A DNA stretch of 42,782 bases from Streptomyces sp. MH60 (GTDB lineage Bacteria > Actinomycetota > Actinomycetes > Streptomycetales > Streptomycetaceae), in NCBI RefSeq assembly GCF_002939385.1, contig NZ_MULI01000063.1:1-42782 (forward strand), written 5' to 3'. Below, piece after piece: positions 8,107-16,157 of this stretch. Within the stretch, counting starts at the first letter, position 1, and each line of letters begins with the position of its first letter. Below the pieces are notes generated by a model that searched no databases, was not told the origin of the DNA, and was given only the letters and a program-made list of their open reading frames with translations. Made by a program: the position numbers and the translations under genes.

Positions 8107-9150
8107 TCAGGGCGTGAGCCCCTTGCTCTGCAGCCAGGCCATCGGGTCGATGCCCGAGCCGCCGGCGGTGTGCACCTCCAGGTGGAGGTGGGCGCCGGTG
8201 ACGTTGCCGGTGGCGCCGACGCGGCCGATGACGTCACCGGTGGTGACCTTCTGGCCGACGCTGACATTGATGGACGACTGGTGCGCGTACCAGAGTTCGG
8301 TGCCGTCGTCGAGGGTGAGCACGGTCTTGTAGCCGTACGAGCCGTCCCAGCCGGCCGACGTGATCGTGCCGCTGTGCACCGCCTTGAGCAGCGTGCCCGT
8401 GGGGGCGGCGAAGTCGAGGCCGGTGTGGTGGCCGGAGGCCCACAGCGAGCCGGCCTGGTTGAACGTGGAGGAGATCGTGTACGAGGAGGTCGGCAGCGTG
8501 TACTGCTTGGCCAGCTTCGCGAGCCGCTCGGCCTCGGCCTTCTTCGCGGCCTCCTCCTCCGCCTTCTTCTTGGCGGCGGCGGCCTTCTCCTGAGCTTCCT
8601 TCTCCGCCTTGGCGGCGGCTTCCGCGGCCTTCTTCTCGGCGGCGGCCCGAGCCTCGGCGGCGGCCTTCGTCTCGACCTGCGCCTGCTGCTGCTCGGCCTG
8701 CGCCATGATCCGGGCCCGCAGCGACTCACCGGCGTCGGTGGTGCCGGTGCCCTCCGCGCTGTCGGCGGCGACGGCCTGGGTGACGCCGCTGAGCGGGGTG
8801 GCGGAACCCTCGGGCTCCGGCGCCTCGTCGTCGCCGGGCAGGAGCGAGCCGACGTTCGGCAGGTCCGGCATGGAGATGGACACCGGCGGCTTGCCGGTCT
8901 GCGCGCTGGCCATGCCGCCCGCGCCGACGGCGGCTATGACCCCGACGCCGAGGACGGTGGAGCTGCGGGCGAGCCCGCCGCGCTGCTTGGCGACGCGGTG
9001 CCGGCCGCGTACGGGGCGGATGGATTCCGCGGTGGGATTCCATTCCTCCCAGGGACCCTCTTCGGCACGGGGGGCGTCGTAGCCGAAGGTGTCGGTGCCG
9101 TGCCCGGTGGGCACGAACGGGGCCTCGGGGGCAGGCCGGTTGGACGCCAC
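8107..9150 (-). CDS. M23-family cell-wall endopeptidase with coiled-coil stalk
   Basis: The 347-residue protein has a cytoplasmic N-terminus with basic residues, one hydrophobic anchor or signal segment (STVLGVGVIAAVGAGGMASAQ, about 64-84), an Ala/Glu/Lys-rich coiled coil (about 150-215) and a C-terminal LytM/M23 domain. The zinc motifs are HHTGLDFAAPTGT and AHLHLEVH. M23 enzymes cut peptidoglycan cross-bridges outside the membrane. The GTG start at 9150 has AAGGAG 9 nt upstream. A c-di-AMP riboswitch fills its leader, so the hydrolase should respond to c-di-AMP and thus to turgor and dormancy signals. Confidence 0.9.
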   Translation of the reverse strand: MASNRPAPEAPFVPTGHGTDTFGYDAPRAEEGPWEEWNPTAESIRPVRGRHRVAKQRGGLARSSTVLGVGVIAAVGAGGMASAQTGKPPVSISMPDLPNVGSLLPGDDEAPEPEGSATPLSGVTQAVAADSAEGTGTTDAGESLRARIMAQAEQQQAQVETKAAAEARAAAEKKAAEAAAKAEKEAQEKAAAAKKKAEEEAAKKAEAERLAKLAKQYTLPTSSYTISSTFNQAGSLWASGHHTGLDFAAPTGTLLKAVHSGTITSAGWDGSYGYKTVLTLDDGTELWYAHQSSINVSVGQKVTTGDVIGRVGATGNVTGAHLHLEVHTAGGSGIDPMAWLQSKGLTP

Positions 9151-9174
9151 GTGGGCGTACTCCTTTCCTTCCTT

Positions 9175-9308
9175 CCGCCTACCGGGTTAGCTGACGGGTT
9201 CGGAGCAGGAAGGTCTCCTACGGGTGTGCGCCGACCGTGCGGACACGGTGGCATACGCCCGATTCACCCCAATGTGGTGGTTCCCCGGTTCCCTTGCGGG
9301 ATTCGGCG
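9175..9308 (-). ncRNA. ydaO/yuaA-type c-di-AMP riboswitch
   Basis: The transcribed leader contains the hallmark blocks of the class in order: GGGGAACCA...TTGGGGTGAATCGGG, then CCGTAGG, GCTCCGAACCCGTCAGCTAA and CCGGTAGGCGG, ending about 24 nt before the M23 start. This arrangement is known upstream of Streptomyces cell-wall hydrolases such as rpfA. The expression platform is not obvious; binding c-di-AMP is expected to turn the gene off. Confidence 0.88.
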
Positions 9309-9542
9309 CGTGCGCACGGAGCCGCCTTCTGTGACGGCTGGGACGACCGCGCTGCGTTATCGAACGTTAATAGACGCGGGGCTCTGTTTCCAAGCCGTTC
9401 CTCTTGATCGTTAACGGAAACGGCCGGGACGTACGCCTCACGGTCGGTGAAAACCGGTCGAGTTGACCCCGCCTCGGTATTCCCCTTCACGCCACGTTCT
9501 TCTGATGGTGCGTCAGTTGTTATGCGGAGGGGGTTCGCACTG
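9309..9542 (-). promoter_or_regulatory. Promoter region of the riboswitch-controlled M23 gene
   Basis: This 234-base stretch is locally AT-rich near 9355-9415 on the minus strand (TTGGAAACAG upstream of TCTATTAACG), a plausible promoter for the riboswitch transcript. No gene was found in it. Confidence 0.4.
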
Positions 9543-10784
9543 TCACGGCTCGTGACAATGATCATGATCACCGCGCCGGGGCCGCCGTACGGCGAGCAGC
9601 GCCATGTCGTCCGCCATGCCGCCCCCGGAGTGCCGGCGCACGTCCTCGGCGAGGGTGTCGAGCAGGGTCGCCGGATGCCGGAAGACCCGGCCGGCCAGCC
9701 GCGCCTGCGGATCGTAGAACTCGCCCTTCGCGTCCCGGGCTTCGGTCAGTCCGTCGGTGTAGAGCAGCAGCGTGGCCCCGCCGGGAAAGGCGACCTCCTC
9801 CGCCCGGTCGGGCCACACGCCCAGCTCTCCCATGCCGAGCGGCAGCGCCGACTCCCGGGCGGGCAGCGGGCCGAGGGTGCCGTCGGCGTAGAGCAGCAGG
9901 GGCGGCGGATGGCCGCGGTTGACGATGCGGACCGTCCCCCCGCCGTGCGGGACTTCGGCGAGTACGGCGGTGGTGAAGCCCTCGAAGGCGTCCAGTCCGT
10001 CGCGACGGGTGCCCTCGCGCGCCAGCGCCCGCTCCAGCCGCTGCGCCACCGCCTCCAGCGTCGCCTCCTGCTCGGCGGCCTCCCGGAAGGCACCGATCAC
10101 GACGGCGACGGCGGCCACCGCGCCCATGCCCTTGCCGCGCACGTCCCCGACGATGAGCCGGACGCCGCGGGCACTGTCCTGCACGGCGTACAGGTCGCCG
10201 CCGATGAAGGCGTCCGCCTGCGCGGCCTCGTAGCAGACGGCGATCTCGAAGCCCGCGATCCGCTCGGCGGGCTGGGGCAGCACGGCGCGCTGGGCGGCCT
10301 CGGCGATCTCGCGGACGGAGACGAGCCGCTCGCTGCTGCGCCGGACCATGCCGTTCACGAGGACGGCGAGCGCGGCGACCGTCGCGATGGTGATCAGCTC
10401 GGTGAGGGAGTCGACGTAGTGGATGACGCCCTTGCCGAGTTGCAGCCCGATGACCGCGGCGACCACGGCGACGCCGGTGAGCGCCGTGCCGCGCCGAGAG
10501 TAGAGCGGGGCGGCGATCAGGGGCGCCGCCGTGTAGAGGGGGCCGGCGGTGAAGTACCTCGGGGTGAAGATGTCGTACAGGACGGCGACGACGATCAGCA
10601 GCACGGGGAGTGCGTGCACGAAGGTGCGCCCGTACCCGGTCCGCCGGCGTGGCGGTGCGGCCGGGGCCGTGAGGGGCTGCGGCTCGTCACCGAGGCCGAG
10701 GCCCGGGTCGGGCACGGGATCGCCGGGGAGCCGGCCGCCGGCTCTGGCGTACGCTCCCTCGTCGTCCACGTCACCTGGCCGCAC
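9543..10784 (-). CDS. Membrane-anchored SpoIIE/PP2C-type serine phosphatase
   Basis: The protein of about 413 residues has a variable Pro/Gly-rich N-terminus, four hydrophobic segments (about 65-185, for example FVHALPVLLIVVAVLYDIF and GTALTGVAVVAAVIGLQ) and a C-terminal SpoIIE domain. Metal-binding motifs are DAFIGGDLYAV, IVGDVRGKGMGAVA, LLLYTDGLTEARD and GGMADDMALLAVR. Such phosphatases usually dephosphorylate anti-anti-sigma factors. The open frame continues upstream through the tRNA, so the start had to be chosen: a GTGGTG pair at 10782-10787 follows GGGAGA, and the second GTG has the better spacing. The tail HDHCHEP is metal-binding-like. Confidence 0.82.
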   Translation of the reverse strand: MRPGDVDDEGAYARAGGRLPGDPVPDPGLGLGDEPQPLTAPAAPPRRRTGYGRTFVHALPVLLIVVAVLYDIFTPRYFTAGPLYTAAPLIAAPLYSRRGTALTGVAVVAAVIGLQLGKGVIHYVDSLTELITIATVAALAVLVNGMVRRSSERLVSVREIAEAAQRAVLPQPAERIAGFEIAVCYEAAQADAFIGGDLYAVQDSARGVRLIVGDVRGKGMGAVAAVAVVIGAFREAAEQEATLEAVAQRLERALAREGTRRDGLDAFEGFTTAVLAEVPHGGGTVRIVNRGHPPPLLLYADGTLGPLPARESALPLGMGELGVWPDRAEEVAFPGGATLLLYTDGLTEARDAKGEFYDPQARLAGRVFRHPATLLDTLAEDVRRHSGGGMADDMALLAVRRPRRGDHDHCHEP

Positions 10785-10911
10785 CACTCGTCTCCCGCCG
10801 CCCCGCACGTCCGCGCCGCTTGCCGTCCCGACTCCAGGTTTCCGGGAGCGGGGGCGGGCGGCGAGCGGTGAGGGGCCGACCGGATGACACGCAACGCCAT
10901 GCCGAAACGCA

Positions 10912-10947
10912 CCGAGGGCCGGAACCCTTTCGGATTCCGGCCCTCGG
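10912..10947 (-). terminator. Terminator of the initiator tRNA
   Basis: A perfect 13-bp stem (10912-10924 with 10935-10947, CCGAGGGCCGGAA and complement) with a 10-nt loop starts 8 nt beyond the tRNA 3' end on the minus strand. Confidence 0.8.
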
Positions 10948-10954
10948 CCTTCAG

Positions 10955-11028
10955 TAGCGGGGACAGGATTTGAACCTGCGACCTCTGGGTTATGAGCCCA
11001 GCGAGCTACCGAGCTGCTCCACCCCGCG
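10955..11028 (-). tRNA. Initiator tRNA-fMet (CAT)
   Basis: The 74-nt cloverleaf has loop CTCATAA (anticodon CAT). Three consecutive G:C pairs in the anticodon stem (CTGGG/CCCAG) and an unpaired position 1 (C opposite U72) are the initiator hallmarks. CCA is not encoded. Confidence 0.95.
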
Positions 11029-11095
11029 TCGTTGTGTTCACCACTGTACGTCATCCGGGGACCGGAATGCACATCGGTATCTCCCGCCCGGCTCC

Positions 11096-12226
11096 CTACC
11101 CCTCCAGATGGCGGTTCGGCGCCTTCGCCCGCTCCGTGTACTCGGCCAGTACGACGACGGCGGCGCCCCCCGCGGCCAGCACCCCGCTCCCGTCCGCCCC
11201 CGCCACGAAGGTGTCCGGCTCCCGCCAGGCCGTGACGACCCGGCGCACCCCGGCGTCGAGGATCAGCCGGGCGCAGGGGGCGGGCCGGGAGGCGCGGCGG
11301 GCACAGGGCTCCAGGCTGCTGTACACGGTGGCGCCCGCGAGCCGCCGGTCGGCGGGACCGACCTTGGCGAGCGCCGCCTCCTCGGCGTGCACGACCGGAT
11401 CACCGCCCTCCCGGGAGTACCCCCGCGCCAGCTCGCTCCCGTCGGCGGCGACCACGACCGCCCCCACGCTGAAGGCGGTGTCCGACGGCGGACACAGCTC
11501 GGCCAGCTCACATGCGAGCGCCAGCCAGTGCCGGTCGGCGGCGGCGACCCGGTCACCGGTGCCGGGGGCGGTGGGCCGGTACCGCATCAGGACGACGTCC
11601 TCGATCCGCCGCGTCTCGACCAGCGCGAGCCGCCCGCCCTGGTAGGCGCCGGGCCCGAACAGCCGGGGCGCGGCCGGGTCCCCCACGAACAGCGGAGCGA
11701 GGACGAGCTGCAGCTCGTCGGCCAGCTCCTGCTGGAGCAGCTGGGTGTGGACCGTCCCGCCCCCTTCGACCATGAGCCGCCGCACGCCCCGCCGGTCATG
11801 CAGGTACTCCAGCGCCGCACGCCAGTCGAGCACCGGGCCCAGCGGCACGACATCGGCACCGATCCCGAGCGCGCGGGCCCGCCGGGCGCCGTCGTCCGTG
11901 GTCAGCAGCAGCTTCTCCCCGCCGGTGTGCCAGAACCGGGCCGCCGGGTCCAGCTCGCCGCCGCCGCTGACGGTGACCTTGAGCGGGTACTCCGCCCTTC
12001 CGGCCGCCGTGCGGGCCGCCCGCCGCTCGGCCGAGTTCACCAGCAGCCGCGGGTTGTCGGCCCGGATCGTCCCGGCCCCGACCAGGATCGCGTCCACGGA
12101 GGCCCGCACCTCGTCGACCCGGTCGAAGTCGGCGGGGCTGGAGAGCAGGAGCCGGTCGGGGCCGGTGTCGTCCAGGTATCCGTCGAGGGAGACGGCGGCG
12201 GAGAGGAGGACGTGCGGGAGGGGCAT
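11096..12226 (-). CDS. RibD-type reductase-deaminase fusion in reversed domain order
   Basis: The 376-residue protein begins with a RibD C-terminal/DHFR-like reductase domain (HVLLSAAVSLDGYLDD, VDAILVGAGTIRADNPRL, RRLMVEGGGTVHTQLL) over residues 1-230. A cytidine-deaminase-like zinc domain fills about 240-376 with HAEEAAL and two Cys in EPCARRASRPAPC. Canonical RibD has the deaminase first, so the order is swapped. The reactions would resemble steps two and three of riboflavin synthesis, but with the order reversed and no rib neighbours it may act on a different pyrimidine or a specialised metabolite. The ATG at 12226 has GGAG 7 nt upstream. Confidence 0.82.
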   Translation of the reverse strand: MPLPHVLLSAAVSLDGYLDDTGPDRLLLSSPADFDRVDEVRASVDAILVGAGTIRADNPRLLVNSAERRAARTAAGRAEYPLKVTVSGGGELDPAARFWHTGGEKLLLTTDDGARRARALGIGADVVPLGPVLDWRAALEYLHDRRGVRRLMVEGGGTVHTQLLQQELADELQLVLAPLFVGDPAAPRLFGPGAYQGGRLALVETRRIEDVVLMRYRPTAPGTGDRVAAADRHWLALACELAELCPPSDTAFSVGAVVVAADGSELARGYSREGGDPVVHAEEAALAKVGPADRRLAGATVYSSLEPCARRASRPAPCARLILDAGVRRVVTAWREPDTFVAGADGSGVLAAGGAAVVVLAEYTERAKAPNRHLEG

Positions 12227-12492
12227 GGCGGCACTCCGGTGGGACGAGCGGGGCGAACGGACGGACTGGCGTGGAGTGCCGCCATTGTCGGTCATGGCCG
12301 GGGTGGGCCGGTGAACTCGCCGTCCGTCTCCGGCGGGCGCCGTCCGGGACTCATCGTCACCGTTCGCTGCAAGGGGTCGTTCGTCATGGAACGGCCGCCC
12401 GCCGCCGACCACGGGGCCAAGCCCTCCGGCGGACGCCCGACGCCCCTTCCGGCCCTGGGTGATCTCGGCACTGCGCCGGTCCGGCGGCCGGG
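12227..12492. other. Intergenic stretch without a supported gene
   Basis: This 266-base gap lies between two leftward genes. A 31-codon frame on the minus strand (12292-12387) has no ribosome site, and nothing else stands out. Confidence 0.5.
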
Positions 12493-12882
12493 TCAGCCCC
12501 AGTCGCCGTTGACCCACGAGAGCAGGCGGGCGCGCTTCGTGTAGGAGCAGAAGGTGTGGTCCGCGCCGGACGCGGTGTACGTCCCGGAGCCGTACCGCAA
12601 CTCGTACCCCTGGTCGCCGGGGCCGTACTCGCCGTCGCGGCGGCCGTCCAGGTCGTCGGCCCAGTCGAGGAGGCCGAAGTCCAGGCCGAGGCCGAGGTTC
12701 TCGAGGTAGCGGCCGGGGTCGGCCGGTTCCACCGGAGCGGGGCGATCGTCCGACGCGGCGGCGTGCCTGTCCTCCAGGCAGCCGTCGGACCGCACCGGCT
12801 GACCGAGCCACCACCCGGCCAGGAACACGGCGTACAGGAAGGTGACGACGCCGAGGCGGCGCGGGGTGATCCAGGCGGGCAT
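12493..12882 (-). CDS. Small membrane-anchored protein, tandem paralogue 2
   Basis: The 129-residue protein has one N-terminal membrane helix (RLGVVTFLYAVFLAGWWLG) followed by an acidic exported region ending in SWVNGDWG. It resembles the neighbouring upstream gene at both ends (PRRLG, then a VF-AGW-LGQPV pattern and a lone Cys; a final G-D/N-W block), so the two look like a tandem duplication. Its ATG lies 6 nt after the upstream stop, and the GGAGG site overlaps that stop, implying translational coupling. Function is unknown; two further Cys-bearing segments may form disulphides outside the cell. Confidence 0.75.
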   Translation of the reverse strand: MPAWITPRRLGVVTFLYAVFLAGWWLGQPVRSDGCLEDRHAAASDDRPAPVEPADPGRYLENLGLGLDFGLLDWADDLDGRRDGEYGPGDQGYELRYGSGTYTASGADHTFCSYTKRARLLSWVNGDWG

Positions 12883-12888
12883 CCGGCC

Positions 12889-13245
12889 CTACCTCCAGTC
12901 GCCCTCGAACCACGCGCCGAGACGGGGCCGTTCACTCGTGTCGTTCGTGCAGGCCACGGCGTAGGACGTGTACGTCAGGGACATCACGTGGTCGTTGCCC
13001 ACCACCAGCGAGTCGGAGGCCGGACCCGCGATCGGTGCGGGCGTGGGGGACGGCTGGGTCCGGTACCGCTCGGCGGCCCGGTCGATCGCGGCCTGGTCGG
13101 CCCGGCACTCCGGGGCCACGGGCTGCCCCAGGTACCAGCCAGCGACGAACACGCCGTAGACCGCGGCGGCGGCGCCGAGGCGGCGTGGGGTCACTCGCCG
13201 GGGTCGGAGGTCAACCCGGCCTGCGCCGTGCGGAGTTGTGCTCAT
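12889..13245 (-). CDS. Small membrane-anchored protein, tandem paralogue 1
   Basis: The 118-residue protein has a basic N-terminus, one membrane helix (LGAAAAVYGVFVAGWYLGQPV) and an extracytoplasmic domain with Cys residues in PECRAD and VACTND, ending LGAWFEGDWR. It is the paralogue of the gene after it. The ATG at 13245 has no Shine-Dalgarno, but TAAAGT lies 8 nt upstream, fitting a leaderless transcript. An in-frame GTG at 13287 is an alternative start. Function is unknown. Confidence 0.7.
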   Translation of the reverse strand: MSTTPHGAGRVDLRPRRVTPRRLGAAAAVYGVFVAGWYLGQPVAPECRADQAAIDRAAERYRTQPSPTPAPIAGPASDSLVVGNDHVMSLTYTSYAVACTNDTSERPRLGAWFEGDWR

Positions 13246-13283
13246 GCCGGAGGACTTTACCCGTCGGTCCGACGGGCCCCCGG

Positions 13284-13937
13284 TCACTCACCCGCTGTCC
13301 GGGGGACGGAGAAGGCGCCCCCGGCGGCCGCCAGCACCGCGGCCTCCGCGGCCCGTTCCGGGAGACGCGGGTCGGGATCGGCGCGCAGGAGCACCAGTTG
13401 GTGGTAGAGCGGCGCCGTGGCGGCGATCAGCAGGCCGCGGGCGTCCACGTCCCGTGCGGGGAGTTCGCCGCGCTCGACGGCGCGCTCCACGAGGACCTCG
13501 CACTGGGCGTACCGGTCCGCCCACAGTCGCGTCTGGGCCCGCGCGGCCTGCTCGGAGTGGAACGACGCGGCCATCAGGGCGACGGCGAAGGACGGCCGTA
13601 CGACGAGGGACTCCCGGATCTCCCGGTTGAGTGCCGTCAGATCGCCGCGCAGGGAGCCGGTGTCCGGCGGCCGCCAGTCCATCTCGCCGGCGGCGTCGAT
13701 GACGTCGACGAGCAGCCCGCCCACGTCGCGCCACCGCCGGTAGACCGTGGTGCGGTGAACTCCCGCGCGGGCGGCGACGCCCTCCACGGTGAGTCCTTCG
13801 TGACCGGCCTCGGCGAGTTCGGCGCGCACCGCGTCGAGAACCTGGGCACGGATGCGGGCGCTGCGACCGCCCGGACGGCGCTCCGGCGTCGCGAGCGATC
13901 CACTGTCCGCTTGATCGATACGACTGTCTCGTGCCAC
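13284..13937 (-). CDS. TetR-family repressor
   Basis: The 217-residue regulator has an N-terminal HTH at about residues 28-75 (LTVEGVAARAGVHRTTVYRRW) and a helical ligand-binding domain. It faces the Vat-type acetyltransferase across 50 bp, so it most likely controls that gene and itself in response to a xenobiotic. The GTG at 13937 has no spaced ribosome site, but TAGCAT (13945-13950) lies 7 nt upstream, consistent with a leaderless mRNA. Confidence 0.88.
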   Translation of the reverse strand: MARDSRIDQADSGSLATPERRPGGRSARIRAQVLDAVRAELAEAGHEGLTVEGVAARAGVHRTTVYRRWRDVGGLLVDVIDAAGEMDWRPPDTGSLRGDLTALNREIRESLVVRPSFAVALMAASFHSEQAARAQTRLWADRYAQCEVLVERAVERGELPARDVDARGLLIAATAPLYHQLVLLRADPDPRLPERAAEAAVLAAAGGAFSVPRTAGE

Positions 13938-13987
13938 CCTCTTAATGCTACACCTGTCGCACTAGTGGTCCGCCGAGAGGATCCGCC
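13938..13987. promoter_or_regulatory. TetR/Vat divergent promoter with CACTAGTG palindrome
   Basis: The 50-bp gap contains TAGCAT as -10 for the TetR gene and the perfect 8-bp palindrome CACTAGTG (13960-13967) inside a looser dyad running roughly from ACACC to GGT, a plausible TetR operator. Confidence 0.5.
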
Positions 13988-14641
13988 TTGCCGATGCCCG
14001 CTCTCCCCGCCGATCCCACCGTGCTCCACCCGATGCCCGAACAGCCCCGGGTCGTGCTGCTCAAGCCCCTGGTGCGGTCCCCGCTGATCGAGGTCGGCGA
14101 GTTCTCCTACTACGACGATCCGGACGACGCGACCGCCTTCGAGACCCGCAACGTGCTGTACCACTACGGGCCCGAGAAGCTGGTGCTCGGGAAGTTCTGC
14201 GCCCTGGGGACCGGCACCCGCTTCATCATGAACGGCGCCAACCACCGCATGGACGGCCCGTCCACCTTCCCCTTCCCCACCATGGGCGGCTCCTGGGCCG
14301 AGCACTTCGACCTGCTCACCGGCCTGCCGAACCCCGGGGACACGGTGGTGGGCAACGACGTCTGGTTCGGCAACGGCGCCACCGTGATGCCCGGCGTCCG
14401 CATCGGCCACGGCGCGATCATCGCCACCGGGGCCGTGGTCACGAGCGACGTGCCGGACTACGGCATCGTCGGCGGCAACCCGGCCCGCCTGATCCGCACG
14501 CGCCACGAGGAGCGGGACATCGCCCGGCTGCTCGCGGTGGCCTGGTGGGACTGGCCCGTGGAACACATCACCGAGCACATCAGGACGATCATGTCGGGCA
14601 CCGTCACGGAACTGGAGCGAGCCGCCGCGGTCGTGCGCTGA
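13988..14641 (+). CDS. Vat-type xenobiotic O-acetyltransferase
   Basis: The 217-residue left-handed beta-helix acyltransferase resembles streptogramin A acetyltransferases (Vat) and CatB-type chloramphenicol acetyltransferases. It shows SYYDDPDD, the catalytic-His segment FIMNGANHRMDG, hexapeptide repeats (VGNDVWFGNGATVMPGVRIG) and IVGGNPARLIR. It would transfer acetyl from acetyl-CoA to a hydroxyl of an antibiotic. The TTG at 13988 sits 7 nt after GAGAGG; the ATG at 13994 is possible but 13 nt away. The substrate is not predictable. Confidence 0.85.
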   Translation: MPMPALPADPTVLHPMPEQPRVVLLKPLVRSPLIEVGEFSYYDDPDDATAFETRNVLYHYGPEKLVLGKFCALGTGTRFIMNGANHRMDGPSTFPFPTMGGSWAEHFDLLTGLPNPGDTVVGNDVWFGNGATVMPGVRIGHGAIIATGAVVTSDVPDYGIVGGNPARLIRTRHEERDIARLLAVAWWDWPVEHITEHIRTIMSGTVTELERAAAVVR

Positions 14642-14647
14642 TCGAAG

Positions 14648-15187
14648 TCAGCTTCCCCCGTTGCCGAGAAGGTGCTGGGCTCCCGCGACGAACCGTGAGC
14701 GCTCCTGCCGGAACTCGGCGTTCTCGCGGTCGAGCCGTTCGTCCATCTCCTCGAAGGTGAGGGCCCGGTCGAACGCGATCTCGAAGCGGCGCCTGTTCAC
14801 GTCGTAGATCCCCTTCGCGAGGTCGGCCATGTCCTCCGGGCCGGCCACCCGCACGTTCCAGATCGCGCGGCGCAGCATCCTCATGGCCGCCTGGCTCTCC
14901 TCACGCAGTTGCTCCCACCCGCCTGCCGAGCCCGGCGACCCCGCACCCGCACGCCGGGCCGCCACGATGTCGTCGAGGGAGGCGATGAACCGCTCGGCGG
15001 CGTCCATGACCTCCGCGTAGGAAGCGCGGCGGTCGGTGCGGAGTTGGCCGCGCTGCTCGGCCCTCTCCTGAGCCGCGATCTGCTCCAGGGTGGCGCGCCG
15101 CTGCATCCAGGCGCCCATGAAGGCTCCGCCCAGGGCACCGGCGACGCCTATGAGTGCCGCCAGCACGGCGGCCGTGTTCTCGTTCAC
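14648..15187 (-). CDS. Membrane-anchored coiled-coil protein of unknown function
   Basis: The 179-residue protein begins with one hydrophobic segment (TAAVLAALIGVAGALGGAFMGAW) and continues as a charged helical, probably coiled-coil domain rich in Arg and Glu. I do not recognise a family beyond generic actinobacterial proteins of this build. The GTG at 15187 has AGGG 5 nt upstream; a GTG at 15193 is an in-frame alternative. It ends 6 bp from the acetyltransferase stop (tail to tail). Confidence 0.65.
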   Translation of the reverse strand: MNENTAAVLAALIGVAGALGGAFMGAWMQRRATLEQIAAQERAEQRGQLRTDRRASYAEVMDAAERFIASLDDIVAARRAGAGSPGSAGGWEQLREESQAAMRMLRRAIWNVRVAGPEDMADLAKGIYDVNRRRFEIAFDRALTFEEMDERLDRENAEFRQERSRFVAGAQHLLGNGGS

Positions 15188-15247
15188 GAGCACCCTGTCT
15201 AGAACAGATCATCTTCCCGCTCAAGGGAGGAGGAAGGGACTACGCCG

Positions 15248-15271
15248 AAACGAACAGGACCCCAGCTCGTT
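15248..15271. repeat. 24-bp direct repeat, left copy (candidate attachment site)
   Basis: It matches 20183-20206 in the same orientation at 23 of 24 positions (core ACAGGACCCCAGCTCGTT). The right copy is the distal arm and T-rich tail of the tRNA-Lys terminator; this copy is followed by a degraded version of the other arm. Confidence 0.55.
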
Positions 15272-15408
15272 GAGGTGAGCCCGGGTGCCCTCCATGCTTC
15301 GTCCTTGCGTGCCGCGCATCTCACAGATATGCGGACATGGTCAGACGCCGTGTGGACGGGACCCCGGCTTCTTCCCGCGAAGCCTTTCGGGCGGTGGGGG
15401 CCGTTTCG

Positions 15409-16077
15409 TCATGCCAGGACGGCTTTCAGCACCTGCGCCGTGTCGGCCAGGCTGTCCAGCACGACATCGGCGCCGGCCTCCCGCAGCTCGGCAGCAGGCG
15501 TCTTCCCCGTGGCGACTGCCACGACCCGCACGCCGGCCGCGTGCCCGCCTTCCACATCAGCCGGGGTGTCCCCAAGAAACACAGCCTCACTCGCGGTCAC
15601 GCCCGCCCGAGTCAGCGCCTTGCGCAGCAGCTCCGGCCGCCCTTCACCGTCCTCGCCGAACGCTCCCTCACCCAGGAGCACATAGCTGTCCAAACCGAAG
15701 ATCGCCAGCTTCACCTCGGCGGCCACACGCACGTTGCCAGTCACCACCGACTGCCGCACCCCGCGCTCCTCGATGGCCGCCAACGCCGCAGCGGCACCCG
15801 GCAGTGCGTGTCCGCGCTCGCGCAACTCGGCCGCTCGTCGCACATGCACCGCACCGAGCGCATCGGAGAATCGAGTGAACAGCGCCTCGTCGTAATCCAC
15901 ACCGTGCAGCCGCGTGGTCTCGCGCAGAATGACCCGCTCCGTCGACCCCGTCACCGACGCCTGCTCCCTCAACGGCAGTCCCGTCACCTGCTCGAAGGCC
16001 ACGGCCCACAACTCACCGCCCACCCCGCGCGTCGCCATCAGCGTGTGGTCGATGTCCCACAGCACCAGTTCCGGCAC
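15409..16077 (-). CDS. HAD-superfamily hydrolase (phosphoglycolate-phosphatase-like)
   Basis: The 222-residue enzyme has the HAD motifs in order: DID in LVLWDIDHTL (D8, D10), Thr in SVVTGNVRVA, Lys in the PELLRKAL helix and FLGDTPADVEGG. A helical cap lies between motifs I and II, as in Gph/PGP-type phosphatases. The substrate is unknown. The GTG at 16077 follows GGAGG by 5-6 nt. It is divergent from the XRE regulator across 80 bp. Confidence 0.87.
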   Translation of the reverse strand: MPELVLWDIDHTLMATRGVGGELWAVAFEQVTGLPLREQASVTGSTERVILRETTRLHGVDYDEALFTRFSDALGAVHVRRAAELRERGHALPGAAAALAAIEERGVRQSVVTGNVRVAAEVKLAIFGLDSYVLLGEGAFGEDGEGRPELLRKALTRAGVTASEAVFLGDTPADVEGGHAAGVRVVAVATGKTPAAELREAGADVVLDSLADTAQVLKAVLA

Positions 16078-16157
16078 CGACGCCTCCTCTCTCTGCAACA
16101 ACGGGGTCCCCACGCTTCGGGCACCCTACGCTCAGAGGACCGAGCAAGGAGCGGGCG

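Noticed and set aside
9350..9366. CGTTATCGA near the M23 promoter as another copy of the cluster promoter element
   Set aside because: Only the right half matches; the CGAAA block is missing at the required spacing.
12292..12387. 31-codon leftward frame
   Set aside because: No ribosome site and no recognisable sequence.
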